Notes under the pieces: generated by a model
The model's input: only the letters and a program-made list of their open reading frames with translations
Database searches by the model: none
What the model was told of the DNA's origin: nothing
Part shown: in pieces, positions 25,773 through 35,218 of the stretch
Numbering within the stretch: the first letter of the stretch is position 1
Layout: every line of letters begins with the position of its first letter
Assembly: GCA_035405785.1 (NCBI GenBank)
Contig: DAONJS010000008.1
Location: 1 to 64,000 of the forward strand
Length of the DNA stretch: 64,000 nt
DNA from: BPGX01 sp035405785
GTDB taxonomy: Bacteria > Bacteroidota > Bacteroidia > B-17B0 > Aurantibacillaceae
Reading direction: 5' to 3'
Program-made: the position numbers and the translations under genes

Positions 25773-28157
25773 TTACTTCTCCTGCACTTCTTTGAATGTT
25801 ACTTTCATTTCTACGCGTCTATTCTTTTGTCTGCCTTGTGGTGTGTTGTTATCTGCAATTGGTTTTGTATCTCCAAACCATTCTGTAATAATATTTTCTG
25901 GTTTTACTCCTCTCTTAACTAAATAATTTGCAACTGCTTTAGATCTTTTTTCTGATAAAACCATATTCTTTTGAGGGTCGCCTTGATTGTCTGTATGACC
26001 TGATAATGTAAGTACCCAGTCAGGATGTTGTTTGAGTAGTCCTGCTAATTCATTTAAGGATGGTAAAGAAACCGGCTTAATAATATCCTTACCTGTTGCA
26101 AATTCTAAATTACTAAATGCTTTTTGAATGATTTTTTCTTCTTTTGCAGTTAATTTGGGTTGTGGCGGACAACCTTTTAATTCAGGAACACCTGCTTTAT
26201 CAGGACAAGCATCATCTTTATCAAGTATTCCATCTTTATCAGTATCTGGCCATGGACAACCTTTATTTTCTGCTACCCCGGGCTCATCTGGACATTGGTC
26301 ATCTTTATCAATTATTTTATCGCCATCTTTATCGGGGCATCCTAAAAATTCTTTTAGTCCTGCCACATCTGGACAATTATCTAATTTGTCGATAATGCTA
26401 TCTCCATCTCTATCTGGACATCCTTTGAATTCTGCTAATCCTGCTTCATCAGGACAATCATCTTCTTTATCAATTATTTTATCACCATCCTTATCGGGAC
26501 ATCCTTTGAATTCAGCTAAACCCGGATCATCGGGACAATTGTCTTCTGCATCTGTAATACCATCTTTATCTTTATCAGGACAACCCTGTAAAGTTTTTAA
26601 TCCTGCTATATTTGGACACTTATCATCTTTATCTGGTATTGAATCATTATCTGAATCAGGACAACCCAAATAAATAGCCAATCCATAATTATCAGGACAT
26701 ACATCTTTTTTATCTGGAATACCATCTTTATCACGATCTTTTGGTTTAGACCCAAATGCCCAGTTACAACCTGTTCTGATATTGATATTTCTGCTTGAAG
26801 GAAACATTATACTTGTCTTGCTTTTAATATTACCCAATGAATCTCTTTCAGTATATTTAAAGTTAGCCCAATTTGTAAATCCAAATAAATTATCTGTCAT
26901 TACATACCATTGCATAAAACCTAGATTTAATGCAAAGCCAAGTCCTAAATTTGCATAGTATCTATTGTAAATTTGATAAGCAAGTGATGCATTGAACCAA
27001 CGGGTAGGTTTAAATACATATCCAATAGACCCTGCAATATGAGGTTTTTTATCATAAAAACTTGTTTGAATTATTCCTGATAAAGAATGTTTATCATTTA
27101 TTTTGTAGATAGATTGTAAATTAATTTTTGTAGGCATCCATACGGTATAAGCATTATTTGATTGAGTAAAATGATATTTTTTTGATAATGAATCTGCAAG
27201 GTCTTGCAATGCTTTATCTAGATCACTGCTATCATTAAAAACTTTTTTAATATCAATGCCTGGAAAATAAAAATTGCCATTAAACGCCATATTTCTTGCA
27301 AATGTTTTGTAACGAATATAACCAAGATCTAATATCGCTCCGTTAAAACTCCATTTATCATTAAGAATATAATTTGCACCAATATCAATACCAAATCCTA
27401 AATTTTTGAATGCTTGCCCATATTTAATCTGATAAGTATTTGTATCATACACAGAGGCATAATTTATAAGTAAGTCAGATTGAGCTATATATTCATAAGC
27501 TGTATCTCCGGTAAGAAAAGTTGTTTTATTTCTTTTTGTTTGAAAATTGGCCAATCCATTATACATTTTAAGTGTTCCGCCAACAAACAATTTATCTTGT
27601 TTAATTTCTCTTGCAAAGTTAATGCCCGTCTCTATGTACGAATTATGGTTGGCTTTTAAACTAAAATCAAAATTTTTACCCACATTACTTCCACCATTTC
27701 CCTGAATTAAAAATTTAATGGCATCTTGTGTATAACCAAACCAAAAGTAGTTTTTTATAGATGAGTAAAAATTTATGTAATTAATATCTTTAAATCTAAA
27801 CCCAAATGACAGAATACCAATTTCTAAATTGTAATTTGTATAATTGTATTTTTTGGCTTTACTAACTACATCATTATTAACTTCAACAGAATCACCTCTT
27901 TTCTGAACAAAATCTACTAAAGATGGTCCTAATGTACCTTTATTGAAATATAAAGAATTTGCAAGTGGAATGGGTGAAATAGCCAGTGGTACAAAAGTAG
28001 TTCCCCAGTAAAATTTATATTGTGGCATTAAAGCGGGATTCCATTGATAAGTTTGTGGAATCTGACGCAAATTGTAATGCACCATTTGATGTTGAGAATA
28101 AATTGATATTGAAGTTACACAAAAAATTGTACTTAAAAGAAAAAATTGTTTTTTCAT
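25773..28157 (-). CDS. DUF5723 / thrombospondin type 3 / OmpA outer-membrane protein
   Basis: About 794 residues in three parts. Residues 1-21 are a signal peptide (MKKQFFLLSTIFCVTSISIYS). A barrel-like region to about 465 recalls DUF5723 (NPALMPQYKFYWGTTFVPLA). Seven thrombospondin type 3 Ca-binding repeats follow (about 470-665; DKDGIPDKKDVCPD, DKDGDKIIDKEDDCPDE and others). The C-terminal OmpA domain (about 676-790) has LSGHTDNQGDPQKNMVLSEK and GRQKNRRVEM, which hold peptidoglycan. A frame extension starting with TTG at 28163 is ignored. It is probably cotranscribed with the lipoprotein gene upstream. Confidence 0.85.
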   Translation of the reverse strand: MKKQFFLLSTIFCVTSISIYSQHQMVHYNLRQIPQTYQWNPALMPQYKFYWGTTFVPLAISPIPLANSLYFNKGTLGPSLVDFVQKRGDSVEVNNDVVSKAKKYNYTNYNLEIGILSFGFRFKDINYINFYSSIKNYFWFGYTQDAIKFLIQGNGGSNVGKNFDFSLKANHNSYIETGINFAREIKQDKLFVGGTLKMYNGLANFQTKRNKTTFLTGDTAYEYIAQSDLLINYASVYDTNTYQIKYGQAFKNLGFGIDIGANYILNDKWSFNGAILDLGYIRYKTFARNMAFNGNFYFPGIDIKKVFNDSSDLDKALQDLADSLSKKYHFTQSNNAYTVWMPTKINLQSIYKINDKHSLSGIIQTSFYDKKPHIAGSIGYVFKPTRWFNASLAYQIYNRYYANLGLGFALNLGFMQWYVMTDNLFGFTNWANFKYTERDSLGNIKSKTSIMFPSSRNINIRTGCNWAFGSKPKDRDKDGIPDKKDVCPDNYGLAIYLGCPDSDNDSIPDKDDKCPNIAGLKTLQGCPDKDKDGITDAEDNCPDDPGLAEFKGCPDKDGDKIIDKEDDCPDEAGLAEFKGCPDRDGDSIIDKLDNCPDVAGLKEFLGCPDKDGDKIIDKDDQCPDEPGVAENKGCPWPDTDKDGILDKDDACPDKAGVPELKGCPPQPKLTAKEEKIIQKAFSNLEFATGKDIIKPVSLPSLNELAGLLKQHPDWVLTLSGHTDNQGDPQKNMVLSEKRSKAVANYLVKRGVKPENIITEWFGDTKPIADNNTPQGRQKNRRVEMKVTFKEVQEK
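26170..26735 (-). repeat. Coding tandem repeat (TSP3 units)
   Basis: Seven DNA repeats of about 75-87 bp that encode the Ca-binding aspartate-rich units. The opposite strand shows a long open frame here, which is only a shadow of the repeat. Confidence 0.85.
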
Positions 28158-28188
28158 ATTCAAAATTTTAAGAATTGATTTGAATTTA

Positions 28189-29841
28189 TTAATTACCAGA
28201 AAAATAAGGTTTTACATCTATACCCATTCTGATTTTTAATTTTTGGAAATCGTAAATTTTTACATTGGTAGGATAATTACTTGTATTGGCAAATGCTTTT
28301 ATGAGAATTCGTTTTGATTGTTTCAATAGGCTCATAGCACTTTGAGGAATAACATAATCTTTCTTATAAATTTTAGGTGCAGAGGTATTGCCATTTGAAT
28401 CTACATTAGCACCGGGAATCACAACTGTATTTGCAGGAATTAAAGTGTATAGCGTATTATACAATGTATCAGTAAAAACTATTGTAGTTCCTAAATCAAC
28501 GGGAAATGTACTTTCAAAATAAGTTCGCAAAATAATTTGTTTAGTGTAAGGATTAATATTAGATAAATCTATTTTCACAGTATCTAAAAACACTAAATCT
28601 TTCATATTTCCCCATAGTGGCAATATAACATCTAAGTCAACTCGTATCCTTGAAGTATCAGTAAAAAAGTTTCTGATATAGGGAGAACTTCCGGGATTAA
28701 TTGCACCATTTACCTCATAAATTACATTCTTTGGTCTTGAATTAAGAAAAGGAACAACTTGTGGTTCAACAGTTTTATTGATAGACAATGAAGATGTTTT
28801 TGGGGTACTAAAATCTACCGCAGAATTGATGATGATATTTTGAATAACCGGACTACCAGATAAGGAGTTTGGATTTAAATTATTTCCAAAAGCATCAGGA
28901 GTATAGGCATCTAATCTTGTAAAATCTAATTTAGCTGAAACGCCTATTTCGTTGTAAAATCTTACTTCAAATTGAGGATCAACCAAAGAAAAAATTGTAT
29001 TTGTATAAGTTGGGTCAGAACTTTTAAATAAAGTAATAGGCACGGTGTCTTTGTATGGAGCAAAATTTGGATGCGTGTAATTGGCACCCAAATAACCAAT
29101 AAACTTATTAAATGATATGTTGTTAATGGATGAACTAATTGAAATTTGCTCAACTCCAGATGCATTAGAAGTTTTTTGCATACTTGCATTATAAGTCAAA
29201 CTTATCACACTTCTGGTTGAACCATTTCCTAATTTTAATAAATGATTTCCTAAATCATAAGAAACTAATGTAGAAGAACTAGCAGAAAGAGTAATGACTT
29301 TATTAAAAGTACTCATTGTAGATAAATCAATAATGGATGCAGAAGTAAGCGTGAGAGTAACATTAGCAGGCATAGAATTATTGATATTTAAATCTAATGA
29401 TGTACCCGAATTGGTGTATAATGAATCAATAAGAGGAGGTGTTGGAGTAAATGTGGCTGTTAATGTTTGAGAGTATGGTCCAAAAGTTGTGCCATTACTG
29501 GCTGCATTAAATGTTATTAAAGTTGTGGTGTTTGAAAAATTATAGTTTAAATTACCCAAATTTTGATTTGAAATAAAAACAAAATCTTTTGCTCGAGAAG
29601 TAAATAATGTACCTCTAAAAATTAAAGTACAAAAGCCGTTATTATCAACAACAATATTGCTATCTTTATCTACTTTAGATAAAATATCACGCACTGTGAG
29701 ATCTGATGCTACTAATGGTGCTGCATATTCACCATTGAAATTACTCATAGAAAACTTATCTAATTCATAAGTTTCTTTTTTACAAGAAGCTAGCATTAAC
29801 ACACAACCTGAAATACAAACAATTTTTAATAAACTTTTCAT
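28189..29841 (-). CDS. Large lipoprotein of unknown function
   Basis: 550 residues with lipobox LMLASC (Cys20). The mature chain is rich in Ser, Thr and Asn, and predicted mostly beta by its alternating pattern; MSNFNGEYAAPLVASDLTVR follows the signal. I do not recognise a family. It is 25 bp upstream of the DUF5723/OmpA gene on the same strand, so the two probably act together in the outer membrane. A -7-like box TATACTTG lies at 29858-29865 (minus). Confidence 0.7.
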   Translation of the reverse strand: MKSLLKIVCISGCVLMLASCKKETYELDKFSMSNFNGEYAAPLVASDLTVRDILSKVDKDSNIVVDNNGFCTLIFRGTLFTSRAKDFVFISNQNLGNLNYNFSNTTTLITFNAASNGTTFGPYSQTLTATFTPTPPLIDSLYTNSGTSLDLNINNSMPANVTLTLTSASIIDLSTMSTFNKVITLSASSSTLVSYDLGNHLLKLGNGSTRSVISLTYNASMQKTSNASGVEQISISSSINNISFNKFIGYLGANYTHPNFAPYKDTVPITLFKSSDPTYTNTIFSLVDPQFEVRFYNEIGVSAKLDFTRLDAYTPDAFGNNLNPNSLSGSPVIQNIIINSAVDFSTPKTSSLSINKTVEPQVVPFLNSRPKNVIYEVNGAINPGSSPYIRNFFTDTSRIRVDLDVILPLWGNMKDLVFLDTVKIDLSNINPYTKQIILRTYFESTFPVDLGTTIVFTDTLYNTLYTLIPANTVVIPGANVDSNGNTSAPKIYKKDYVIPQSAMSLLKQSKRILIKAFANTSNYPTNVKIYDFQKLKIRMGIDVKPYFSGN

Positions 29842-29857
29842 AAAAACAAATTTTCCG

Positions 29858-29865
29858 CAAGTATA
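29858..29865 (-). promoter_or_regulatory. -7-like box of lipoprotein/OmpA unit
   Basis: TATACTTG followed by CGG on the minus strand, 16 bp before the lipoprotein ATG. The same variant precedes the PUR-alpha-like gene (8964-8971). Confidence 0.45.
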
Positions 29866-29966
29866 AACATTTTTTTAATAAAAAAATCAAAAGAAAAATT
29901 AAAAATGAAACCGTTTATAGCTATTTATTGTCAATTTTAGATAAGATTAAATCAAAAAACATTACT

Positions 29967-29974
29967 TACTTTTG
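29967..29974 (+). promoter_or_regulatory. -7 box of tatC
   Basis: TACTTTTG followed by CCGC, 12 bp before ATG 29987; implies a very short leader. Confidence 0.5.
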
Positions 29975-29986
29975 CCGCATTAAATT

Positions 29987-30796
29987 ATGCAAGAGATACC
30001 TGAACATACAAAAGAAATGGGCTTTTTGGAGCATTTAGAAGAACTAAGAAAACATTTGGTAAGAAGTGCGATTGCAGTGGTCTTTTTTGCTATTGTTGTA
30101 TTTATTTATGCCCCATGGATTTTTGATACTATTATCTTTGCACCACTTCGGCCTGACTTTTTCTCTTACAAAGCACTTTGTAAGTTATCTCAATTAACAA
30201 AAATCAAAGAACTGTGTTTTCAGGTAACTACACATCCTTTGCAAGCACTTTCTGCATCAGAACAATTCTTTAATCATATTTGGATTTCTATCGTCATCGG
30301 AATCATTTTAGCATCGCCATTTATTTTATTTGAATTATGGAAATTTATTCGTCCTGCACTTAAAGATAATGAAGCTAATCCAGTAAAGAGTTTTATTAGT
30401 ATTTCTACATTTTTGTTTTTAATAGGTATTTTATTTGGTTATTTTATTTTGTTTCCAATGTCATACAACTTTTTAATAAACTATCAGATTTCAGAAATGG
30501 GATTAGTACAAACTCATAATACATTAGAAGATTACATTTCTCTTATAAGTACAATGGTATTAGTATCAGGGCTGATATTTGAACTGCCAGTACTTGTATT
30601 TTTATTATCAAAATTAGGATTGATAACAGCACAATTTATGAGAAAATACAGAAGGCACGCTGTTGTTTTAATTCTTATTGTAGCAGCAGTTATTACACCA
30701 TCGCCAGATGTTGCATCTCAATTAATTGTAGCATTACCTATTTATGTATTGTATGAAATAAGCATATTTATTGCTAAAGCAGTTCAAAAGCATTAA
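29987..30796 (+). CDS. tatC: Twin-arginine translocase subunit TatC
   Basis: A 269-residue inner-membrane protein with six hydrophobic segments. MGFLEHLEELRKHLVRSAIA is the conserved cytoplasmic N-terminus that binds the twin-arginine signal; SASEQFFNHIWISIV, PFILFELWKFIRPAL and FGYFILFPMSYNFLINYQIS are family motifs, and VAAVITPSPDVASQLIVALP closes it. A periplasmic loop of about 45 residues between helices 1 and 2 is longer than in E. coli, as is common in Bacteroidota. tatA is not beside it. Confidence 0.95.
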   Translation: MQEIPEHTKEMGFLEHLEELRKHLVRSAIAVVFFAIVVFIYAPWIFDTIIFAPLRPDFFSYKALCKLSQLTKIKELCFQVTTHPLQALSASEQFFNHIWISIVIGIILASPFILFELWKFIRPALKDNEANPVKSFISISTFLFLIGILFGYFILFPMSYNFLINYQISEMGLVQTHNTLEDYISLISTMVLVSGLIFELPVLVFLLSKLGLITAQFMRKYRRHAVVLILIVAAVITPSPDVASQLIVALPIYVLYEISIFIAKAVQKH

Positions 30797-30887
30797 GCAT
30801 AATTTTTTGTTTTAATTGATTTAATGTTCGTTATTTTATCTAAATCACTAATTTATTCTTAATAATTGTTAAATATAGTATTTTGTA

Positions 30888-30919
30888 TTGCATAATACCT
30901 TTTAATGTATGTATATTTG
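30888..30919 (+). promoter_or_regulatory. Promoter of the PadR/PspC unit
   Basis: TTG at 30888-30890 and TATATTTG at 30912-30919 are 21 bp apart. ATG 30945 follows 25 bp later. PadR repressors often act on their own promoter. Confidence 0.6.
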
Positions 30920-30944
30920 CACCGCATACTAAAATGTAAAACAA

Positions 30945-31277
30945 ATGAGTGAAAAGAATGAAAACATACAATCGCAAATGAGAAAAGGAGTTTTAGAACT
31001 CTGCATTTTATCAATTTTAGAAAAAGGAGACGCCTACCCTACCGAGATTTTAGAAGAATTAAAAGACGCTAAACTATTAGTTGTGGAAGGTACAATTTAT
31101 CCTTTATTAAATAGATTAAAAGATTCAGGTTATCTAACCTATCACTGGAAAGAATCTAATCAAGGACCACCCAGAAAATATTATCATCTTACATCAGATG
31201 GAAAAAAATTCCTCAAAGAACTCATTGAAAACTGGGATGAATTAGTAAAATCAGTTAATAAAATCATTAAAAAATAA
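30945..31277 (+). CDS. PadR-family transcriptional regulator
   Basis: A 110-residue winged-helix regulator: MRKGVLELCILSILEKGDAY, PTEILEELKDAKLLVVEGTI, YPLLNRLKDSGYL and GPPRKYYHLTSDGKKFL are the PadR core with the wing. It has no C-terminal Vir_act domain, so it is of the small subfamily. It lies 11 bp before a PspC-domain gene, a pairing seen in many Gram-positives and Bacteroidota. It probably senses envelope stress and represses its own operon; the signal is not visible here. Confidence 0.9.
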   Translation: MSEKNENIQSQMRKGVLELCILSILEKGDAYPTEILEELKDAKLLVVEGTIYPLLNRLKDSGYLTYHWKESNQGPPRKYYHLTSDGKKFLKELIENWDELVKSVNKIIKK

Positions 31278-31288
31278 AATCTAAAACT

Positions 31289-32908
31289 ATGAAAAAAACG
31301 ACAACAATTCATTTATCTGGCATTCTCTTTAATATAGAAGAAGATGCCTTCGAAAAATTATCAAATTATCTAAAGAGTATTGAAAATCATTTCAGCCAGC
31401 ATTCAGGTAAAAAAGAAATTCTGGAAGACATTGAAACAAGAATAGCTGAAATTCTTTCAGAAAAACTAAGTATTTCAAAACAGGTTATTACAATAGAAGA
31501 TATTGATGTGGTCATTTCAAAAATGGGTAGTGCTGAACAATTTGATGATGGGAATACAGAACAATCAAAAAATTATCAAGACAATACTACCATAAAAAGA
31601 AGAATTTACAGAAATCCAGATGATAAAATCATAGGTGGAGTATGCGGTGGCATTGCTGCATATTTTGATATAGACCCTTTATGGATAAGATTGATTTGGG
31701 CAATAGCATTTTTTGCTTTTGGAACAGGTTTATTTTTGTACATATTATTATGGATAATTATTCCAGAAGCTAAAACTCCATCACAAAAATTAGAAATGAA
31801 AGGTGAAAGTGTAAATATCTCTAATATAGGCAAAGAAATGGCAACAGATTTAAAACAATTTAGCGACAAGAGCCGTAAAGAATTTTCTAATCTATCTAGA
31901 AATAAGTTTGTTGCATTTTTTCAAGAACTTTTCTCTCAAATACTAATTTTTATTCTCAAAACTGGAAAGATAATCTTAAAAGTATTTTCAGTATTTGTTT
32001 TATTAATCTCTTTGATAATTGTTGTAGCATTATTAAGTTCTTTATTTACTGATTCAATAATTTCAATACATTCAAAAAACTTTGAATTATCTACTTTTCT
32101 ATCTGATTTCTTTGTCACACCATTTAATTTTACTTTGTTTAATTTATCTGTGTTTTTACTTATTGGTATTCCATTTATTGCATTGATGATAGTTACTTTT
32201 AAGTTTTTATTTAATATCAAAAGAAAAATCAGATATTTAGGAATTACATTAATTATATTATGGATATTAGGATGGGGAATGTTTGTTTATAGTATCATAC
32301 CAGTTGCTGAAAATTATTCTGAAAAATCTTTTTCGTCTTCACAAATCAGCCAATATATTTTACCTAATAAAACAATTTACATAAAAATGATTGAAAATGA
32401 TGAAACAGAAAATGATGAAGAAAATTTCAAAATAAGCATCAACCATAAGATATTTTACTCAGAAACCAATAAAAAGAAAATATTGGGTTTTCCATCTGTA
32501 ATAGTTCAAAAAAGTAAAGACGATAGTTTAAGAATAAAAGTAATTTCCAGTGCAGTTGCAGAAAATTCTAAAAAAGCAAGAGAATATGCTCAAAACATAT
32601 TATATTCATACAACATTCAGGATTCAATTATTGAATTAAAACCATCTTATGATATACCTGCAAATGATAAATTTCACTTTCAAAAAGTAAAAGTAATTAT
32701 TCAAGTCCCTGCCAATAGATATGTTTATTTTAGCAAAAACATGAAACTGTATTTAGATGATGCAGAAAATAATATTGATGCAGAAACTTATGAAATGGTT
32801 GGAAAAAAATGGTTAATAGGTATTGAACATTTACAATGCCTTGAAAATTGTAACCCTACTCAAAAATCCAAAAATAAAAATGAACATGAGGATGATAGTG
32901 AAGAGTGA
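31289..32908 (+). CDS. PspC-domain membrane protein
   Basis: 539 residues. The first 80 form the small helical domain typical of these proteins in Bacteroidota (TIHLSGILFNIEEDAFEKLS). The PspC domain (about 108-170) has NPDDKIIGGVCGGIAAYFDI and LYILLWIIIPEA, with one membrane helix. Three more helices follow (about 228-250, 282-302, 316-340), and the C-terminal 200 residues are soluble and rich in Asp, Glu and Asn. PspC proteins tie into the phage-shock membrane-stress response. The last residues (DDSEE, stop) are encoded by the intergenic repeat AGTGAAGAGTGAAAAG. Confidence 0.85.
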   Translation: MKKTTTIHLSGILFNIEEDAFEKLSNYLKSIENHFSQHSGKKEILEDIETRIAEILSEKLSISKQVITIEDIDVVISKMGSAEQFDDGNTEQSKNYQDNTTIKRRIYRNPDDKIIGGVCGGIAAYFDIDPLWIRLIWAIAFFAFGTGLFLYILLWIIIPEAKTPSQKLEMKGESVNISNIGKEMATDLKQFSDKSRKEFSNLSRNKFVAFFQELFSQILIFILKTGKIILKVFSVFVLLISLIIVVALLSSLFTDSIISIHSKNFELSTFLSDFFVTPFNFTLFNLSVFLLIGIPFIALMIVTFKFLFNIKRKIRYLGITLIILWILGWGMFVYSIIPVAENYSEKSFSSSQISQYILPNKTIYIKMIENDETENDEENFKISINHKIFYSETNKKKILGFPSVIVQKSKDDSLRIKVISSAVAENSKKAREYAQNILYSYNIQDSIIELKPSYDIPANDKFHFQKVKVIIQVPANRYVYFSKNMKLYLDDAENNIDAETYEMVGKKWLIGIEHLQCLENCNPTQKSKNKNEHEDDSEE

Positions 32909-32973
32909 AAAGCATTGACATTTATATCGTTTATTGAATATTAGAGACAATTCATGAATTGCCTGATAATGTG

Positions 32974-32999
32974 AAGGTGTATCACATTACACCTTTATA
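32974..32999 (+). terminator. Probable terminator after the PspC gene
   Basis: AAGGTGTA (32974-32981), 6-nt loop, TACACCTT (32988-32995), then TATATTTTT. An inverted CAATTCATGAATTG lies just upstream (32949-32962), related to GGCAATTCATAAATTGCC at 43505-43522. Confidence 0.6.
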
Positions 33000-33043
33000 T
33001 TTTTAGTTTTTAGTAAAATTAAAATAAAAAAAATTCAAAAACA

Positions 33044-33076
33044 TTTGGAAATTTGAAACACTTTGCATTATCTTTG
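33044..33076 (+). promoter_or_regulatory. Promoter of tRNA-Ser
   Basis: TTTG (33044-33047) and TATCTTTG (33069-33076), 21 bp apart. The tRNA begins only 6 bp after the -7 box, so the primary transcript would have almost no 5' leader. Confidence 0.65.
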
Positions 33077-33081
33077 CCCCC

Positions 33082-33171
33082 GGAGAGATGGCAGAGTGGT
33101 TTAATGCGGCGGTCTTGAAAACCGTTGTACCCTAACGGGTACCGGGGGTTCGAATCCCTCTCTCTCCGCCA
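33082..33171 (+). tRNA. tRNA-Ser (UGA)
   Basis: Acceptor arm GGAGAGA (33082-33088) pairs with TCTCTCC (33161-33167), discriminator G, CCA encoded at 33169-33171. The anticodon TGA is at 33116-33118 in loop CTTGAAA. The long variable arm (GTTGTACCCTAACGGGTACC region) is that of a class II tRNA. T arm GGGGGTTCGAATCCCTC-like. Confidence 0.97.
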
Positions 33172-33290
33172 AGTTTTGTTTCGTTTTTGTATTATATTTT
33201 CCATCCAAGTACATAATAAATCAGATTAAATTATTTCCTTTTATACTTCCTCCATTTTTTTATTTTCACTAAAATTGCACTCCCATTTTT

Positions 33291-33362
33291 GGTCCCATAG
33301 TTCAACGGATAGAATAGAGGTTTCCTAAACCTTTGATCCAGGTTCGATTCCTGGTGGGACCA
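33291..33362 (+). tRNA. tRNA-Arg (CCU)
   Basis: Acceptor GGTCCCA (33291-33297) pairs with TGGGACC (33355-33361); discriminator A at 33362 is followed by CAT, so the CCA end is not encoded, unlike in the tRNA-Ser gene. Anticodon CCT at 33324-33326. T arm CAGGTTCGATTCCTG. Confidence 0.96.
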
Positions 33363-33379
33363 CATAATTTTTATACCTT

Positions 33380-34375
33380 GTGGATTTTATCTCTGATGTT
33401 TTTCATATTAATAACGAATACGAATTTAATTCTCTTTGCCTGAAAGTTTTTCATTTTCAATACCAACATAATCCAGTTTATCAAAACTTTGTCAATCATT
33501 TATTTCAAAGAAAAAAAATTAAAATTGATAACATCACACATTACACACAAATACCATTTTTACCAATAGATTTCTTCAAATATCATCAAATCCTATTTGC
33601 CAATCAAAAACCTGAATTATTTTTTGAAAGCAGTGGCACTACACAATCAGTCAAATCTCGCCATTTCATTTATGATATAAGTATATATCAAAAATCTATT
33701 TTGTCTTCTTTTACAAAGTTTTACGGACATCCTGAAAATTATTTATTCATTTTTCTTTTGCCAAATGAAAAAGAAAGACCGCATTCTTCTCTCATCTATA
33801 TGGCAAAATACTTACAATCATTTTCAAAATATCATGAAAGTGTTTTTTATTTGAATGATTTAAGAACAGCAAAAGATATTATTTCAAATTACCAAAATAC
33901 TAACACAAAGATATTTATTCTGGGATTAAGTTACGCCTTAATTGATTTTAGTGAATATAAATTATCATTAAATGACAATAACATCATAGTAATGGAAACA
34001 GGCGGTATGAAAGGTAAGAGAGAAGAAATGCCAAAAAAAATTTTTCATAATTACCTAAAAAATAAATTAGGTTTATCTAAAATTCATAGCGAATATGGAA
34101 TGACTGAATTATTATCTCAAGCATATTCACAAGAAAATGGCATCTTTGAAACACCACCTTGGATGAAAATTTTGGTTAGAGATACAGACGACCCATTTGC
34201 TATTTTTACTCAAAACAAACAAGGCATTGTAAATGTTATTGACCTTGCTAATGTCTACTCCTGCTCATTTATTGCTACTTCTGATGTAGGAAGAATTTAT
34301 GACAATGGTAAATTTGAAATTTTAGGAAGAAGTGATTTTTCAGATTTAAGAGGATGTAATTTAATGTATTCTTGA
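33380..34375 (+). CDS. LuxE/PaaK-like acyl-protein synthetase family protein
   Basis: 331 residues with the adenylate-forming LuxE layout: IPFLPIDFFKYHQILFAN, then FFESSGTTQSVKSRH (the SSGTT ATP loop), IIVMETGGMKGKREEMPKK, and IHSEYGMTELLSQAY, with YGMTE as the second motif. The C-terminus has TSDVGRIYDNGKFEILGRSD, the hinge region. The family activates fatty acids as AMP esters, but these Bacteroidota members are known only as acyl transferases of unclear role. The GTG start at 33380 is 17 bp after tRNA-Arg, and there is no obvious promoter, so the mRNA may be released from the tRNA transcript. Confidence 0.75.
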   Translation: MDFISDVFHINNEYEFNSLCLKVFHFQYQHNPVYQNFVNHLFQRKKIKIDNITHYTQIPFLPIDFFKYHQILFANQKPELFFESSGTTQSVKSRHFIYDISIYQKSILSSFTKFYGHPENYLFIFLLPNEKERPHSSLIYMAKYLQSFSKYHESVFYLNDLRTAKDIISNYQNTNTKIFILGLSYALIDFSEYKLSLNDNNIIVMETGGMKGKREEMPKKIFHNYLKNKLGLSKIHSEYGMTELLSQAYSQENGIFETPPWMKILVRDTDDPFAIFTQNKQGIVNVIDLANVYSCSFIATSDVGRIYDNGKFEILGRSDFSDLRGCNLMYS

Positions 34376-34376
34376 A

Positions 34377-35216
34377 TTATTCATCTAACAATAAATTGTC
34401 AATCAAACGAACATCTTCAAAATAAACAGCAATTAGAGCCACTGCTTTTTGATTTTTATTTTCAATTTTAGTCAAATTTTCAGCATCTCTAATTTCAAAA
34501 TAATCTAATGTAAATCTCTTATCATTGTTAATTTCCTTGATAATTATATTTTCTATTTCAGATATTGCAAGGTTTTGTTTATACAATTCTTTTGCTTTTA
34601 AGAGCCATTGATAAATTTGCTGTGCTATATTTTTTCCGTCATCAGATAATCTCTTATTTCTTGAACTCATGGCAAGCCCGTTATTTTCTCTGATTGTATA
34701 GCATTCTACAATTTGTATCGGATAATTTTTTTCTTTTACTAATTGTTGAATAACTTTTACTTGCTGATAATCTTTTAATCCAAAATAAGCACGATGTGGC
34801 TGAATTATTTTAAATAAAATACTAACTACTTTCACTACACCATCAAAATGTCCTGGTCTTTTTATACCTTCTAAAATAGAATTATGATAACTTAAATCTA
34901 TTGTATCATAAGAAATTCCTGAATGATAAACTTCATCATAAGTTGGTAAATACAAAGCGTTTGCACCTATCTTCACTAATGCTTCAATATCTTGTTCTAT
35001 TGTAACCGGATAATTTTCAAAATCCTTTTTATCATTAAATTGCAAAGGATTTACAAATATACTCACATAAGTAAAATCGTTTTCTTTAATAGACCTTTTT
35101 ACTAATTCTAAATGCCCTTGATGTAACGCTCCCATTGTGGGAACAAAGCCAATATTTAGATTCTGCTGATTTTTTCTAAACTCTAATAACTCATTTGTTT
35201 TCTTAAATACAAACAT
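34377..35216 (-). CDS. panC: Pantothenate synthetase
   Basis: 279 residues. Joins D-pantoate and beta-alanine with ATP, the last step to pantothenate. FVPTMGALHQGHLELVKRS contains the HxGH nucleotide-binding motif; VSIFVNPLQFNDKKDFENYP, RPGHFDGVVKVVSILF, FGLKDYQQVKVI and SSRNKRLS follow as in the family. It starts 2 bp after the lipoprotein gene on the same strand, and its stop lies 2 bp from the end of the convergent LuxE-like gene. panB/panD not in the window. Confidence 0.95.
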   Translation of the reverse strand: MFVFKKTNELLEFRKNQQNLNIGFVPTMGALHQGHLELVKRSIKENDFTYVSIFVNPLQFNDKKDFENYPVTIEQDIEALVKIGANALYLPTYDEVYHSGISYDTIDLSYHNSILEGIKRPGHFDGVVKVVSILFKIIQPHRAYFGLKDYQQVKVIQQLVKEKNYPIQIVECYTIRENNGLAMSSRNKRLSDDGKNIAQQIYQWLLKAKELYKQNLAISEIENIIIKEINNDKRFTLDYFEIRDAENLTKIENKNQKAVALIAVYFEDVRLIDNLLLDE

Positions 35217-35218
35217 TT

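Noticed and set aside
26128..26673. Long open frame on the plus strand, Ser/Gly/Pro-rich repeats
   Set aside because: It is exactly antisense to the thrombospondin type 3 repeats of the OmpA-type gene and arises from their codon pattern.
33019..33204. 61-residue open frame on the minus strand
   Set aside because: It runs antisense through the tRNA-Ser gene.
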